Assembly (NCBI RefSeq): GCF_013426205.1
Contig: NC_089422.1
Coordinates: 8,955,001-9,019,000 of the forward strand
Source of the DNA: Metarhizium brunneum
Lineage: Eukaryota; Ascomycota; Sordariomycetes; Hypocreales; Clavicipitaceae
Reading direction: 5' to 3'
Length of the DNA: 64,000 nucleotides
Shown: in pieces, positions 53,748 through 63,767 of the stretch
Layout: the number at the start of each line of letters is the position of its first letter
How positions within the stretch are numbered: position 1 is the stretch's first letter
The notes under the pieces: generated by a model
The model's database searches: none
What the model saw: only the letters and a program-made list of their open reading frames with translations
Told to the model about the DNA's origin: nothing
Made by a program: the position numbers and the translations under genes

Positions 53748-54892
53748 GGAGCCTCCGAGGCCGAGGTAACTCGAGGGCGTGGACAAGATTGGCGGTATGC
53801 ATCATCGCCTTGTTGACAAATACAGACGACCGGTGACGCCTCATGCGGGCTAAGAATGGAAAAACCGGGAATATAAGCTGGAATGACAATCACATCAGAA
53901 GTGGAATGAAGATGATCGCTGAGCTGGCGCGTCGACCTCTGTAGGTATTTGCACACAGCTTGTTCTATGAAGCTGTCGAGGTAACATTGCCGGTTGCAGA
54001 GGACGCATTTGATGTAATGAAAAGGGCATAAAATGGACTCGCCTAGTCTAGATATTCCGCTTGCATCTACATGGATGTACCGTTGTCTTCTTGGTTTCAT
54101 ACGGCTATAGTCTCGCGTCGACAACCTGCTCCGCGAGTTTGTATCATTATAGGGGCAATAAGCGGTCTGCATGAGCAATACAGCACAGGGGGGATGTAGT
54201 TTTGTATTAATATAACGCCTTAAAAGTCTGCTCAGACCAAAAACCATCTGGTTGTGTGTAAGACTCGCGAATGAGGACTCAAGTGAGGAAATGATTTGAC
54301 AAGTGACAACTAGCACTGTCACACCTTCACATTCATGCAAGCGTCTGTGTGACCTTTGGCGGCTCAAACTATGTGACAACAACTATCTTGGAAGAATACG
54401 GCGGGACTGCCCGCATGGACGTCACTTTTCGTAGCGTCTCTTTAGCTGTAGACAAGGCGGCGTGAGGTTCATGACTTGGTTTACGAGGGTCTGAATTCGG
54501 GTAGCAAAGCATCAGACGGGAAGGTGCAGACATAACTGACCGCCTCCCTTACTTTCTTGGAAGTGTTTTTAATTTGCACTTAACTCTGTGTTTCTTGTAG
54601 CATGTGGTTGAGCGGAGGACGTTGGACTTGGGGGCATCAAGGTATAAATTGCAGCACATCCCCTTCCGAGAAAGATCGCAATCTAAAGAGATATATCACA
54701 CTGTTTGCAAAAACATACAATATCAATCTATCAGTTTGTTCGTTTTATTAGTTTCTCACTTCTCATAGCGCCTACTCCGGTCAACCGCAGTTTTTGCTAC
54801 GCAGCCTTTTTATTTATTTGCTGACACGGATTTCGTCATCGATCACTCTCCGTCCATGCTCGTCTAGTCATTTTCACGAAAAATTCGCGGAC
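53748..54892. other. Intergenic; a long reverse open frame not accepted as a gene
   Basis: A reverse frame (54382-53600) spans this stretch and the last exon of the 52.5 kb gene; its content is not protein-like and no family was recognised. The right end holds the promoter of the kinase-like gene. Confidence 0.35.
54643..54649 (+). promoter_or_regulatory. TATA box of the kinase-like gene
   Basis: TATAAAT about 245 bp upstream of ATG 54893 (150 bp upstream of ATG 54794). Confidence 0.45.
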
Positions 54893-56020
54893 ATGGAGTC
54901 GAGCCGCAGCGCCCCAAAAATTGCAATACACGGCCACATAGCAAGACCTGGGGGGAAGTGCTCTGCGGTGGTGTACGATACAGCCAACCACGATTGGCAT
55001 GGAGTAGAAGTCGAAGTAACCTGTCGCGGGGCTGAAGAAAAGACGACGGATATAACGTGGCTATCATGCATAATTGAAGAACATCTCAGGCGTAGTTACG
55101 TTGACATTAGGGAAGATCCGGACCATGAATGGAGTGCGGATGAGACGGACTGCCAGAATAACTCGTACACTATTCGAATATGGCCGCGCAGTAGGGTGCT
55201 GTTTTACGATCACAGAACCGACATATTCCAGCCCACAGCGTTGGACATAAAAAGCCCGCAGCCAATGGGTCACAGAGTTTACCGATGCTCTTGGAAAGGT
55301 CAGGAATGCGTTCTGAAGTACATTGAAACCGATACCGATGTGGGTGCGATTGAGCTCGAAATCGAAAAACGAAAAGATCTTATAAACAAGGCACAAATAC
55401 CAGCGAACCAAGTCAATTCGGAAATGTCCAGACGCTTCTGTCTCGTTCCCATTCTCGCCGTTGTTGTGGCCGATTGGCAACCCAGAAAACCCAACACAGT
55501 TGTGGGCATCCTCATGCCTTATGCCGGCGAGGATTTGGGCATCTTGGCAAAGAATAGTGGAGGCAACCTACCCATTACACTTCAACAACTTCAAGACCTA
55601 GTCCGAGGCGTTCGAGAGCTTCGGAAGTACGAGCTTTTCCAGGGTGACATAAGGCCGTGGAACACGCTCCTTCAGCCTTCAACAACGGCTTCCAAGCCGC
55701 GTCTAATGCTCATCGATATCGACATGGAGCTCCCAGGATATCCTGGAGATGCAAAGGCATTAGGGAAACTACTGCAGTGGTGTCTCGAAAACTCGATGGC
55801 ATTGAGTGAAGATAAACAAGCTAAAGTGAAGCTTATTAATGCCGTGAAAGCGCTCTTAAGTGAAAATTTCGACATGGCTATTGACTGCCTATCTGCGACA
55901 GAGCAGTCTATGCGACGAGGCCCCCCTTCTACGTAAGTGTTCAAGGTTTCCATCCATGACGTGGATTATGTTATTATGGACTAATATAGTGTATCTAGAC
56001 ATGCCAACAAGGTGGGCTAG
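54893..56020 (+). CDS. Kinase-like (fungal aminoglycoside-phosphotransferase/PKL fold) protein
   Basis: Main exon 54893-55932, intron GTAAGT...GTATCTAG (55933-55998), short last exon to 56020. In the N-terminal region, VYRCSWKGQECVLKYI holds the ATP-anchoring Lys; VGILMPYAGEDLGIL is the hinge region; LFQGDIRPWNTLLQPS is the catalytic loop with D and N kept and Gln in place of the usual His; LMLIDIDME is the metal-binding DFG equivalent. Spacing fits a small kinase or phosphotransferase of a fungal-specific group. An upstream ATG at 54794 would add a hydrophobic leader of doubtful reality. Substrate unknown. Confidence 0.75.
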
Positions 56021-56350
56021 ATTGGGTGTAACAAAATTCCAATTGACACCGCTATACTAGGATAGGTCATCTAGATGAGCTCTCGTTCATGTGTCCAATA
56101 TAAAGGGATCAGGAATTTCCATTGTTCTTAGGGTGACGCTATGCAACGGGCTAGAGCCAAAGAAGTCTGGCCCCGTCACAGTGCGCTGCCATATGGGATC
56201 GAAATCGGTTGATATGTTGCGTATAGATCTATGCCTCAACGGTAAAACTATCTGAGTATGCTTAGATATTGAGTATGCTTAGATATCTACCGTCGCGACA
56301 GCCAGCTTCCCCTTGCAACTCTTCACTCCCTTCAGCCCCTATTCTCAGAA

Positions 56351-56848
56351 TTATCTTGAGATTTCGAAACCCATTGACTTGGCCTCCTTTATTGTCATAT
56401 CATATTTGACCCATGTTTTGCTGTCACCCAATCCCTGTCCACTGAGATCGACGAACGTCCCCTCGAAATGTTTCTTTTCTTCGTCGGTGGCCCAGGGCCA
56501 GTTCTTGTAAGTTTTGTTGAAGTTGTGGGTGCTTATCTGTACTGTGGTTCCGTCGTGGAATGTATGGAAGAGAAGCCAAGTTGAGGGATTGTAGAACGAC
56601 GCCGGTAAGAGTAGATATCCGGTCTCTTTCCAGGCTCGACATAGCGGAGAAAAGTCTTGGGCTTGTTCCATTATGATGTCTTTTATCGTATCTAGTGAGG
56701 GTATGAGGATTCGAACGACAGAAAATGGTTGTCGATATTCGAGGGCTGCCAACGTTTTATACCTCAGAACCACCTCTGTAGGGACAATGTCGAAAAGTTT
56801 TTTATGTCGAATTTGAATGCCGTCACAACCATGCTGTACCTTCAGCTG
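56351..56848 (-). CDS. Orphan, 3' exon of about 165 aa; 5' exon unresolved
   Basis: Reverse frame from 56848 to the stop at 56351 begins after an acceptor, GCTAAC...CAACATAG, and reads QLKVQHGCDGIQIRHKKLFD, PTEVVLRYKTLAALEYRQPF, SVVRILIPSLDTIKDIIMEQ, then YLLLPASFYNPSTWLLFHTF and WPWATDEEKKHFEGTFVDLS. It looks like a genuine soluble domain. No ATG precedes it in frame; the upstream exon would overlap the promoter of the forward gene at 57166. A decayed 5' end is possible. No family recognised. Confidence 0.5.
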   Translation of the reverse strand, partial: QLKVQHGCDGIQIRHKKLFDIVPTEVVLRYKTLAALEYRQPFSVVRILIPSLDTIKDIIMEQAQDFSPLCRAWKETGYLLLPASFYNPSTWLLFHTFHDGTTVQISTHNFNKTYKNWPWATDEEKKHFEGTFVDLSGQGLGDSKTWVKYDMTIKEAKSMGFEISR

Positions 56849-56997
56849 CTATGTTGATGATGACGGTTAGCCTAATGTTCTGATCAATGGCTTGTGTAGC
56901 TAACAAGGCCACTGATGCAGGTGCTAGAGGGGCTCAAATATCTGCTGCAATTGATGGTCTGCTGCCATGTCAAGTCTTTCTTGACCGGGCTTTGCTG

Positions 56998-57005
56998 TAT
57001 AAAAG
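56998..57005 (+). promoter_or_regulatory. TATA box of the 57166 gene
   Basis: TATAAAAG about 165 bp upstream of ATG 57166. A GTATGT...TTCCTAG pair (about 57080-57131) may be a 5'UTR intron. Confidence 0.5.
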
Positions 57006-57165
57006 GTCGGACAACCCGCCGTTCTACCTCGCAATAAGGAGCTATTCAGTTTCACTCTTCCTTCGGCTCCCAGATATTTGTATGTATACTATATACAATA
57101 TTGTTCTAGTCTCAAACCTAATTTTTCCTAGGTTCACCAAGGCATCGTATCTGCCTGGATGTAAG

Positions 57166-57465
57166 ATGATTAGCTCTGGCAGATCAGGGTCTTGCAGCAC
57201 CTGCGGGCACTTCAACGAAGTTCATCGCAGTGAACCGTGTGCAGCACGACGATGCCGCAGAAAGATCAAAGTTTGTGGCAGCACAGTTCACACCCTTATC
57301 CATATGGATGGCACTGTTGACGAGAATTGGACCGGATGGGTAGTTTGCAGGCCGTGTCCTGAGCATGGACGGGAGAGCAAGGATGTGGACTATAGTAGCT
57401 GTCCTGTTATCGCTAAGGATGATGAAGGCAATCTTGTTATCGTACAATACGGTGTAGAGTACTGA
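57166..57465 (+). CDS. Small Cys/His-rich orphan, 99 aa
   Basis: ATG 57166 reads MISSGRSGSCSTCGHFNEVH, then SEPCAARRCRRKIKVCG, VNENWTG-type strand (DENWTGWVVCRPCPEHGR) and YSSCPVIAKDDEGNLVIVQY. Four CxxC or CxxxxC-type pairs suggest a small zinc-binding domain. An in-frame upstream extension to 56887 runs through the TATA box and a probable 5'UTR intron, so it was not used. No family recognised. Confidence 0.6.
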   Translation: MISSGRSGSCSTCGHFNEVHRSEPCAARRCRRKIKVCGSTVHTLIHMDGTVDENWTGWVVCRPCPEHGRESKDVDYSSCPVIAKDDEGNLVIVQYGVEY

Positions 57466-58218
57466 GTTGGTCTATCAGTTTTCTGGGAGGTAACAGATGT
57501 ATTGCCGGTCACGAGCAAGATTTGTCGGCTAGTAATGCAATAACAAGATTAGTAGGCTGTTGGGAAAGCCATCAAGCAGTGTCAGATATCAGAACCTCAA
57601 AATGGGGTAAGTCGTTGCTTCTTACGATGCCGCGACGCGGCATTGTAGGTATCAGCAACGACTCCTCCTAGTCTTAGGATTGTATCAGACATGGTTCCTT
57701 CACAAGATAAATACCGCGTTCATTTCTATCTTTCATTTGTTCTTCAGATAATTCTCATACGGCGCCATTATACTCGATCTTTTGTGACCCTCACTTGTCT
57801 GACAAGCAGCTTGCGCGGGAAGACAATGAGCAGGTCTCAAGACAACGTGATTGAACCATTGCTCTGCTCACACGGTCGCTTACAGCGGTATTAACGGTGG
57901 CAATATCATCAGAAGCTGTCGATAGAGGGCTGGTTTTGACCGTGAATGGGGACCGATGACGTTAGTAAGTTTATTATCGAGACAGCTGGCGCGATATTGT
58001 CTGTGCAGCGACGCGGTGGTGACACCATTAGTTGGGTTGACAGGTTTGCTGCCTGATAAATCAGGCCGAGCGAGCTAGAGACTGTATTTAAGGCTCTCCA
58101 TTCCTCCATTCAGCATGATCACAGGATACCCGAAAAGTAGCACCACCATTTTCACGTCAAACTTCCTCGATGGCCTTGAGCACCCTCAAGTCATCGTTGC
58201 CAACCTACTACCTAGAGG
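57466..58218. other. Intergenic with hairpin and LTR-like remnant
   Basis: No gene seen; contains the hairpin at 57610-57663 and repeat copy at 57570-57805. Confidence 0.4.
57570..57805 (+). mobile_element. Possible LTR-retroelement end, copy 2, with hairpin
   Basis: 57739-57804 matches 42529-42619 (GATAATTCTCAT, GGCGCCATTATACTCG, TTTTGTGACCCTCA, TTGTCTGACA). Upstream at 57610-57663 is a two-part hairpin: AGTCGTTGCT pairs with AGCAACGACT, and inside it ATGCCGCG pairs with CGCGGCAT. A short frame after the match starts MSRSQDNVIEPLL. Together this could be a solo LTR or the 5' edge of a decayed element. The class is inferred only. Confidence 0.35.
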
Positions 58219-60033
58219 ATGGCAGATGCCCTTCGACCAGACAACGAAACATACAAGTTTTATTATGAAGCAGGCTACCGGTTGTGGCATAGCCTTTGCT
58301 CAAGCTCAGACACATCTCCTTTGGATGCAACCAGCTTAGACATTGAAAATGCGTTTCCCCAGCATCCCTATTTTCCGCCACAGCTAGAGCTCGATCGCAA
58401 TTCCTCTACCGTCCTATATGCGACGGGAACATCTACTTGGGAAACCAGCAATGGCAGTTGCAACCTACCCCCCTTGCAGATAGGACTTACCTTTGGAGTT
58501 ACGATAGCCTGCCCAACCGCCATTTCTCTTCAATCGAGTCGCCTAATTGACAGCCCGAATCTCTTCGATGAGGAATCCAAGCATATGTTGGTTCTCACCC
58601 TCGCCTGGGCCTATGTACTATCTGCACGATGGACGGAGATCATTCCCGGGGCATCAACTATGTCATATACCGAAAGCGTGGCTACGCGCGACAGCCGTGA
58701 CAACGCCCGCAACGGCGACGGCGATTTAATCGTGGACCTTGGTGACATTACATATGAAGCAGCGCGGTGGTGGGCGGCCATTCTTGCTCCCGAAGAAGGC
58801 TGGGGCGCTTGCATTTTTCACAACGGCAGGGTCTTAAAGTCGCCGTGGTCTGTAAAACTGGAGTCTTGCAGGACGTTGGCTCTACGTTATAACGCCGTAC
58901 CCTCGCCTCTGGAGTGGCATTTTTCGGCATCTTTCTCCACTGCAATGGCTTACGTCCTTGACTACGCAATCTACCATGGACTTCAGAACCAAAGTCGAGC
59001 GGCATTTGCTGCCGCACTCCTGCTGCCGACACGCCACCGCATTTCGAAGCAGGTTCGCTGGCCCCGTATGCATCTTCCCCGCATGCAACGGTCGAAACCT
59101 TCCGTGGAACAGTACCTTCCGCCATGGGGGAGCAACAACTGTCAGTTGGATAGATTGCTCGCCCTTAGCTGCAATACTACAGGAGTAATCTCGCTCTTGT
59201 GCAGCACGTTTATTGAACCGGACATCCCGTGCAATGTCTGTGGCGCTTGGATTCAAGGCGCTTTTGCAATTCTTGACACACAAGTCGCCAAAGAGCCGCA
59301 TATTCTGGCGCAAATGCTTATGTGCCGAGCTCCCAACTTGAATTTTCTGTGGTTAGGGGGCATACTTATGAACGTCCAGCACTACATCATGAAATGGGCT
59401 CGCCCTGTTGCGTTTCAGATTGATCTACATTCTGCGGCCTGGACAAACAGCTATGTTTCTTTCATCCAGAAACCTGTGTCGCGCACTGCTTCAAATGCGA
59501 CAACGGTGCAGCGGTCGGACGAGGCTCGATTAATGTTCCTATCGCAGGCTGACCATCACAGCAATCCCCCTCTCGTCCCGTTCACGCCATTTGGCTCCAT
59601 TGCCCTTAAAGACTGCATTCTCGAGGTGCAAATGCACGTCTCCTGCCCCGGCTATCACGGCTTAAGATATGCCGGTTGGGCATGGAACTGTAGGAACAAC
59701 ACTAAGATTGCCCAAGACCCAATTGAAAGCTCTTTTACACCCAGCTCGAAGGTAGATGATGCTGTTGCTGGCCATACTACCATTCACTATGACAACCTTG
59801 ACCGTGACAGGGACTGTTCAGAGTCTATGACGCGAAACATGTTTAAGTGGCTTCGCGAAGCGGACGGGTTTCCCGTCGCCGAACGAGCTATCAGAGAGCA
59901 TGAATGGATTAGCGGGGGGTGGAGCTCGGAGGAAGAAAGTGCCGCACCAGAGGGTGATGGAAAATCGACCACAAACCGACAGATTGGACCATGGATATGC
60001 CGGGGCATAACGACAAGATGTAACACAATTTGA
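58219..60033 (+). CDS. Large intronless fungal protein of unknown function, 604 aa
   Basis: One uninterrupted frame from MADALRPDNETYKFYYEAGY to QIGPWICRGITTRCNTI. Recognisable blocks of a widespread unnamed ascomycete family: EESKHMLVLTLAWAYVLSAR, DITYEAARWWAAILAPEEGW, PLEWHFSASFSTAMAYVLDY, LLCSTFIEPDIPCNVCGAWI, LNFLWLGGILMNVQHYIMKW and IDLHSAAWTNSYVSFIQKPV. No catalytic motif, signal peptide or clear membrane span. CxxC (IPCNVCG) is the only metal-like pair. An upstream in-frame ATG is not available; 58219 has a good context. I recognise the family pattern but know no function. Confidence 0.8.
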   Translation: MADALRPDNETYKFYYEAGYRLWHSLCSSSDTSPLDATSLDIENAFPQHPYFPPQLELDRNSSTVLYATGTSTWETSNGSCNLPPLQIGLTFGVTIACPTAISLQSSRLIDSPNLFDEESKHMLVLTLAWAYVLSARWTEIIPGASTMSYTESVATRDSRDNARNGDGDLIVDLGDITYEAARWWAAILAPEEGWGACIFHNGRVLKSPWSVKLESCRTLALRYNAVPSPLEWHFSASFSTAMAYVLDYAIYHGLQNQSRAAFAAALLLPTRHRISKQVRWPRMHLPRMQRSKPSVEQYLPPWGSNNCQLDRLLALSCNTTGVISLLCSTFIEPDIPCNVCGAWIQGAFAILDTQVAKEPHILAQMLMCRAPNLNFLWLGGILMNVQHYIMKWARPVAFQIDLHSAAWTNSYVSFIQKPVSRTASNATTVQRSDEARLMFLSQADHHSNPPLVPFTPFGSIALKDCILEVQMHVSCPGYHGLRYAGWAWNCRNNTKIAQDPIESSFTPSSKVDDAVAGHTTIHYDNLDRDRDCSESMTRNMFKWLREADGFPVAERAIREHEWISGGWSSEEESAAPEGDGKSTTNRQIGPWICRGITTRCNTI

Positions 60034-61873
60034 ACATGTTGTAGCCAGAGTGCATGACATCCACCACTAGCTTCTTTTAGGTGTTTGCCTAGGGCTCAAA
60101 TTTGCTCATATAAGGAATTGACAAAGAGTGGCGAGCAACAACTGGCTATTCGCTAAATTGAAAGGCGGCTGACCATGCACTGGCTGGAATACAACTTCTT
60201 GGATCTCAAGGCACGACTCGGACTCAGACACAATCCAGTAGCTCCTTAATATTGCTGCAACGACATCTTCCTGCTCTCAGCCTTGCGTCCTTCAATTTTG
60301 GGGACGATTAACTTCCAGACGATGCTGACTGCGATGTTCAAGTTGGCCGGCCACGGCCGATTATGTCGGATAATGCCTCTGTAGACTGAAGTCGCAGAGC
60401 TTAGTGTAATGACTGGTTGTCATAGTGTCGGCTATCATGACTAAACTTAGCCAAAAATTAAATTCGGACAAAAAGAAGTTTTTTTGGTATTAAAAAGAGA
60501 GCTACAGACAGAGTCTACAGCACTCGCATCAACAAGAAGAATGATTTTATCAAGAAGCTTAGTTAACATAAGTCTCATAACGTGACAGATTGCACTCCAT
60601 GGTCCAATTTGCATCGCTGCTGTGGGTCAGTAATTCTGGGCCAAACTTCGCCTGTTCCCAACGCATGGTGAATCCACTATTGTCACGTTATGAGACTCAT
60701 TGTTAACTAAGCTTGTTTTACAAAAATTATTATTATTCGTGGTCGTGCTACAGATAAAGTCTACAGCCCTCTACTTAATACCAAAAAACATCCTTTCGTC
60801 CAAATTTAACTTTCAGCTAAGTTTAGTCATAATAGCCAACGCTATAACATCCAGCCATTACACCAAGCTCTGCGACTTCGGTCTACAGAGGCATTATCCG
60901 ATAACTATCGACCAGTTTTGAGCAAATTTCTCGGAACTCTGCCGCGATATTATCGGAAACGCAAAAAAAAATCTCAGATTCTGGGTCAGGCGAACTGGGT
61001 TATGGATTTTGCCACCGTCTTGCAAATGCAAACTGCGGGGATAGGCGCGATTTTATACTCAGTGTATTGTCAAGCCACTGATTGAACTCACATATCGTGA
61101 ACATTCTACGAACGATAGATAGAAGAATAAAATTACACACGTGCTACGAAACATAAGAGGCGGATTAGGTTGACAAATATTGTGATAACAACTTTGTCGT
61201 GGTGGCAACTGTCAAGCTTGCGACTGACGATTCAGACATATTCTTTGCTGGGCAACATGGTAGTGTGCTACATATGGCACGGACTCTACTAGCTCGAACT
61301 CCATGAAGGAGCGATGGGCACAAAAGGTAAATCCTTCTCTCTACCTATAAATGCGTTATCAGCTAACCACCTACATGTGACGGTACAAGGGCACGAGCAA
61401 GGTCAAGTGCGACTTGGATAAAGCGATTGTTCACAAGGAAAGTAAGAGCTTCCCAAGGAAGTTCAGACTCGAGCTATGTAAGTCCTGATGTGGGGCCGTT
61501 CCCTTACACTACAATGTGATTACCGGGAACTGAGAGAATGTATTACTTCCAATGGGATGTTCTGCAAGGAAGAGAGATAGTTTGGCGCAAAATGGTCGAG
61601 GAACGAAGAGCATTAGAAAGACAAAAATAAAACTCAATGCTCAAATGTCCAACTAGTTTCTCTGAGATAGCTAATTTGAATAGGGTTTCTGTTTTAGGGA
61701 AGTTGAAAGTTATAGCTCGGATATCCATTAGCTTAGTTGTGTCATTGTACTTAGATCACCCTTGACGGCTAAGTATGCTATCAGAAAGTCCGATTCGAAT
61801 TATCAGAATCTTGCGTCGAGATCAAACCCATTCCACCTGTGGACTGTAGCGTAAACCATACATCAATGAGAGC
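60034..61873. other. Intergenic with the foldback element; no gene
   Basis: AT-rich 1.8 kb. Apart from the inverted repeat at 60358-60910 no gene, RNA or repeat was recognised. Confidence 0.5.
60358..60910. repeat. Foldback element: two ~230-bp inverted arms
   Basis: Left arm 60358-60594 and right arm 60676-60910 are inverted copies. Matching words run the whole length: TCGGATAATGCCTCTGTAGA, TGACTAAACTTAGC, TTTTTTGGTATTAA and GTCTCATAACGTGAC, each found on the right as its complement. Many mismatches are transitions (C/T, A/G). The spacer is about 80 bp. There is no open frame for a transposase. Ends resemble CGAT...; no target duplication was evident. Interpreted as a MITE-like or foldback transposon, or an inverted duplication. 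Confidence 0.8.
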
Positions 61874-62905
61874 TTAGCATGATTCCTTACGCTCATCGAA
61901 TTCAGCGTACACAGACTCGTTCACTTTCTTCCGACGTACCGCTCGTAAATTCCAGAGGCACCGAGCGGCGACGGCACACATCATTACCACCAGAAGACTT
62001 GCAATCACGACAGGCGGAATCCACATTCGATCACTGCGTTGGAGAAAATGCTGCGCGACGGCGATACTGGCGCAGAGGTACGCCAGCAAGAAAGCCATTG
62101 CAAGGTCCTATAGGCAGAGTCAGAACTGGAAATATGCTCTAGTTATTGGAGTTCAACTTACTTGGAAGACAAGGAGGGAAAACACTCCATACCCGAGAAT
62201 TGCCCAGACGAAAAAGAGACCAAAGCCCTCGATAGTGTCGTTGTAGCCGATTCCAGCTGTTACGGCAATTGCCCAGTTCCAAAGGATGGCAATAAAATTC
62301 CAGGCAAGAGGGCCGCAGATAACTGAAATGCGAGTGAAGTGTGAAAGCTTGCTATGCTTAAAGTAAAGCACAGAGAGGTTGACGAAATTGAGAATCAAGA
62401 TACACTCGGCCCAGCCAAAGGCAGAGCGTACAAACAAGACCAGAAAAACAACGTGAAGTAAATTGTTGATGCTGAAATGATTGCTGATTGTGATGTAGCT
62501 GATGTCGTTAGAGGCCGCGAAAATATTGGCCAGCATGTGCACAAAGAGCGCGGCATGCATTCCTACCCTAATAGGTGATTTAGCTGCGGATCAGTCTGTT
62601 TGATGCTCGATACTAACCAGTAGGCAATGACCATGTTTGGATCAATGGTCAGGCCCGTCTCATACTGAAAATTCTGGTCCCAAATGCGCGCCCCGATGGT
62701 GGGACCATCTCGGGGTGCGCGGACCGTGTAGTAAATAGAGACACCGGCAGAGACCCCCCAAGTAAGCGCATCGATAACATGAGCGAGATCGAATCTTCGG
62801 TCAAGGTCCACTCTGGACACTTCGTTGACTATGTATGAAGATCAGTACAAGCTATGTGAGGGGGACAGCAGCCTGACGCTTACGAGAGGCCGGCTGCTTT
62901 TTCAT
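61874..62905 (-). CDS. Multi-pass membrane protein, DUF1774-like, 290 aa
   Basis: Exons 62905-62884 (22 nt), 62828-62618, 62567-62162 and 62107-61874; introns GTAAGC...CATAG, GTTAGT...TATTAG and GTAAGT...CTATAG; phases close. The first exon encodes MKKQPAS. Membrane spans: ALFVHMLANIFAAS, LLHVVFLVLFVRSAFGWAEC, VICGPLAWNFIAILWNWAIA, LFFVWAILGYGVFSLLVFQ, MAFLLAYLCASIAVAQHFL and IPPVVIASLLVVMMCAVAAR. NHFSINNLLHVVFL...FVRSAF and SGPLAW-like CGPLAWNFIA fit the fungal DUF1774 family. The C-terminus is charged and cytosolic. Function unknown in the family. Confidence 0.8.
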
Positions 62906-63292
62906 GATGGCGTCTAGGCAGAACTGAATGCTAAGGTTTCTTTGATTTGATGAATATGTCTTAAGTGGCAAGAGGAACTTGGGAAGACAGGAAGTTGTCT
63001 GAGGTGTAGAAGAGGAAGCCGGGACTTATATAAGCCCAGGTCATAAACCCCGGCTTTCCTCATTCATCCTCGGTTTATCCTATGTAGCTCGTCCAACGTG
63101 ATTTTAGTCTGCGCAGATACCGCCCGGGACTTTGTTGGCGCCTAGGTGCATACGACCTTATCCTCTTTCAGAGCAGCAAGGCATGTTTATGCCACAAATC
63201 GCGCAGGTCACATTACTGCATTTGGACACTGAATTGGATTGGTTGTTACACCCTCTGGGGCGCTCTTAAACTGTCTAACTTATGGTACCACT
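62906..63292. other. Intergenic between two reverse-strand genes
   Basis: Contains the TATA box of the membrane protein gene. CCCCGGCTTT near 63048 recurs at 63905. Confidence 0.4.
63027..63034 (-). promoter_or_regulatory. TATA box of the DUF1774-like gene
   Basis: TATATAAG (nearly palindromic) about 120 bp upstream of ATG 62905 on the reverse strand. Confidence 0.5.
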
Positions 63293-63767
63293 CTAATAGG
63301 TACTATCTACATTCAGTGTATTATCTGATTCAGTTTCCCCAAGCCCGGCCGAATCTCCGTGCTGGAGATTTTGACGGTTTCGCACTTTGACAGTACGTCG
63401 AGACATACTCAGAGGCTTCTAGGTACAACAGTAAGTTTAGTCTCCCCCGTACGCAATCACGTAGTCACTTGACACTCACCAGGTGCTTCAAAGCAAGAAG
63501 TTCGGCAGACAGCTTTTGTATCTGCTTCTCAGCATTTTGTTTCTCGAGACTCCTGACGTAATGCAAATGCTGAATTTCAGTCTGCAATCTGCAATTCTCT
63601 CTTGTCAAATTAAACAGCCGTGTTTCATACTGCGTTATGGAGCGTAAATGCATGATCTCTGAGCCCAGCGCATTGCGCTCTTGTAGGGATGTGAGTGGTG
63701 CTTTGACACCATGACTCTGAGCTTCTGAATGATCCATCGTAGAATGAGGTGAGGTGTGACTTTGCAT
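63293..63767 (-). CDS. Small coiled-coil protein, 137 aa
   Basis: Exons 63767-63480 and 63418-63293; 61-nt intron GTGAGT...TACCTAG; phase 0. Residues about 28-96 form a heptad-like coiled coil (LTSLQERNALGSEIMHLRSI, LTRENCRLQTEIQHLHYVRS, LEKQNAEKQIQKLSAELLAL). Exon 2 adds a basic then acidic tail (KPLSMSRRTVKVRNRQNLQH...ESDNTLNVDSTY). If the intron is retained the protein ends VSVK at residue 100. A second Met at residue 11 is available. The b part of a bZIP is missing, so probably a dimerisation or scaffold protein; no family assigned. Confidence 0.65.

Noticed and set aside
53600..54382. A 260-codon reverse open frame
   Set aside because: It overlaps a well-supported last exon on the other strand, has no recognisable domain and reads like antisense/non-coding sequence.
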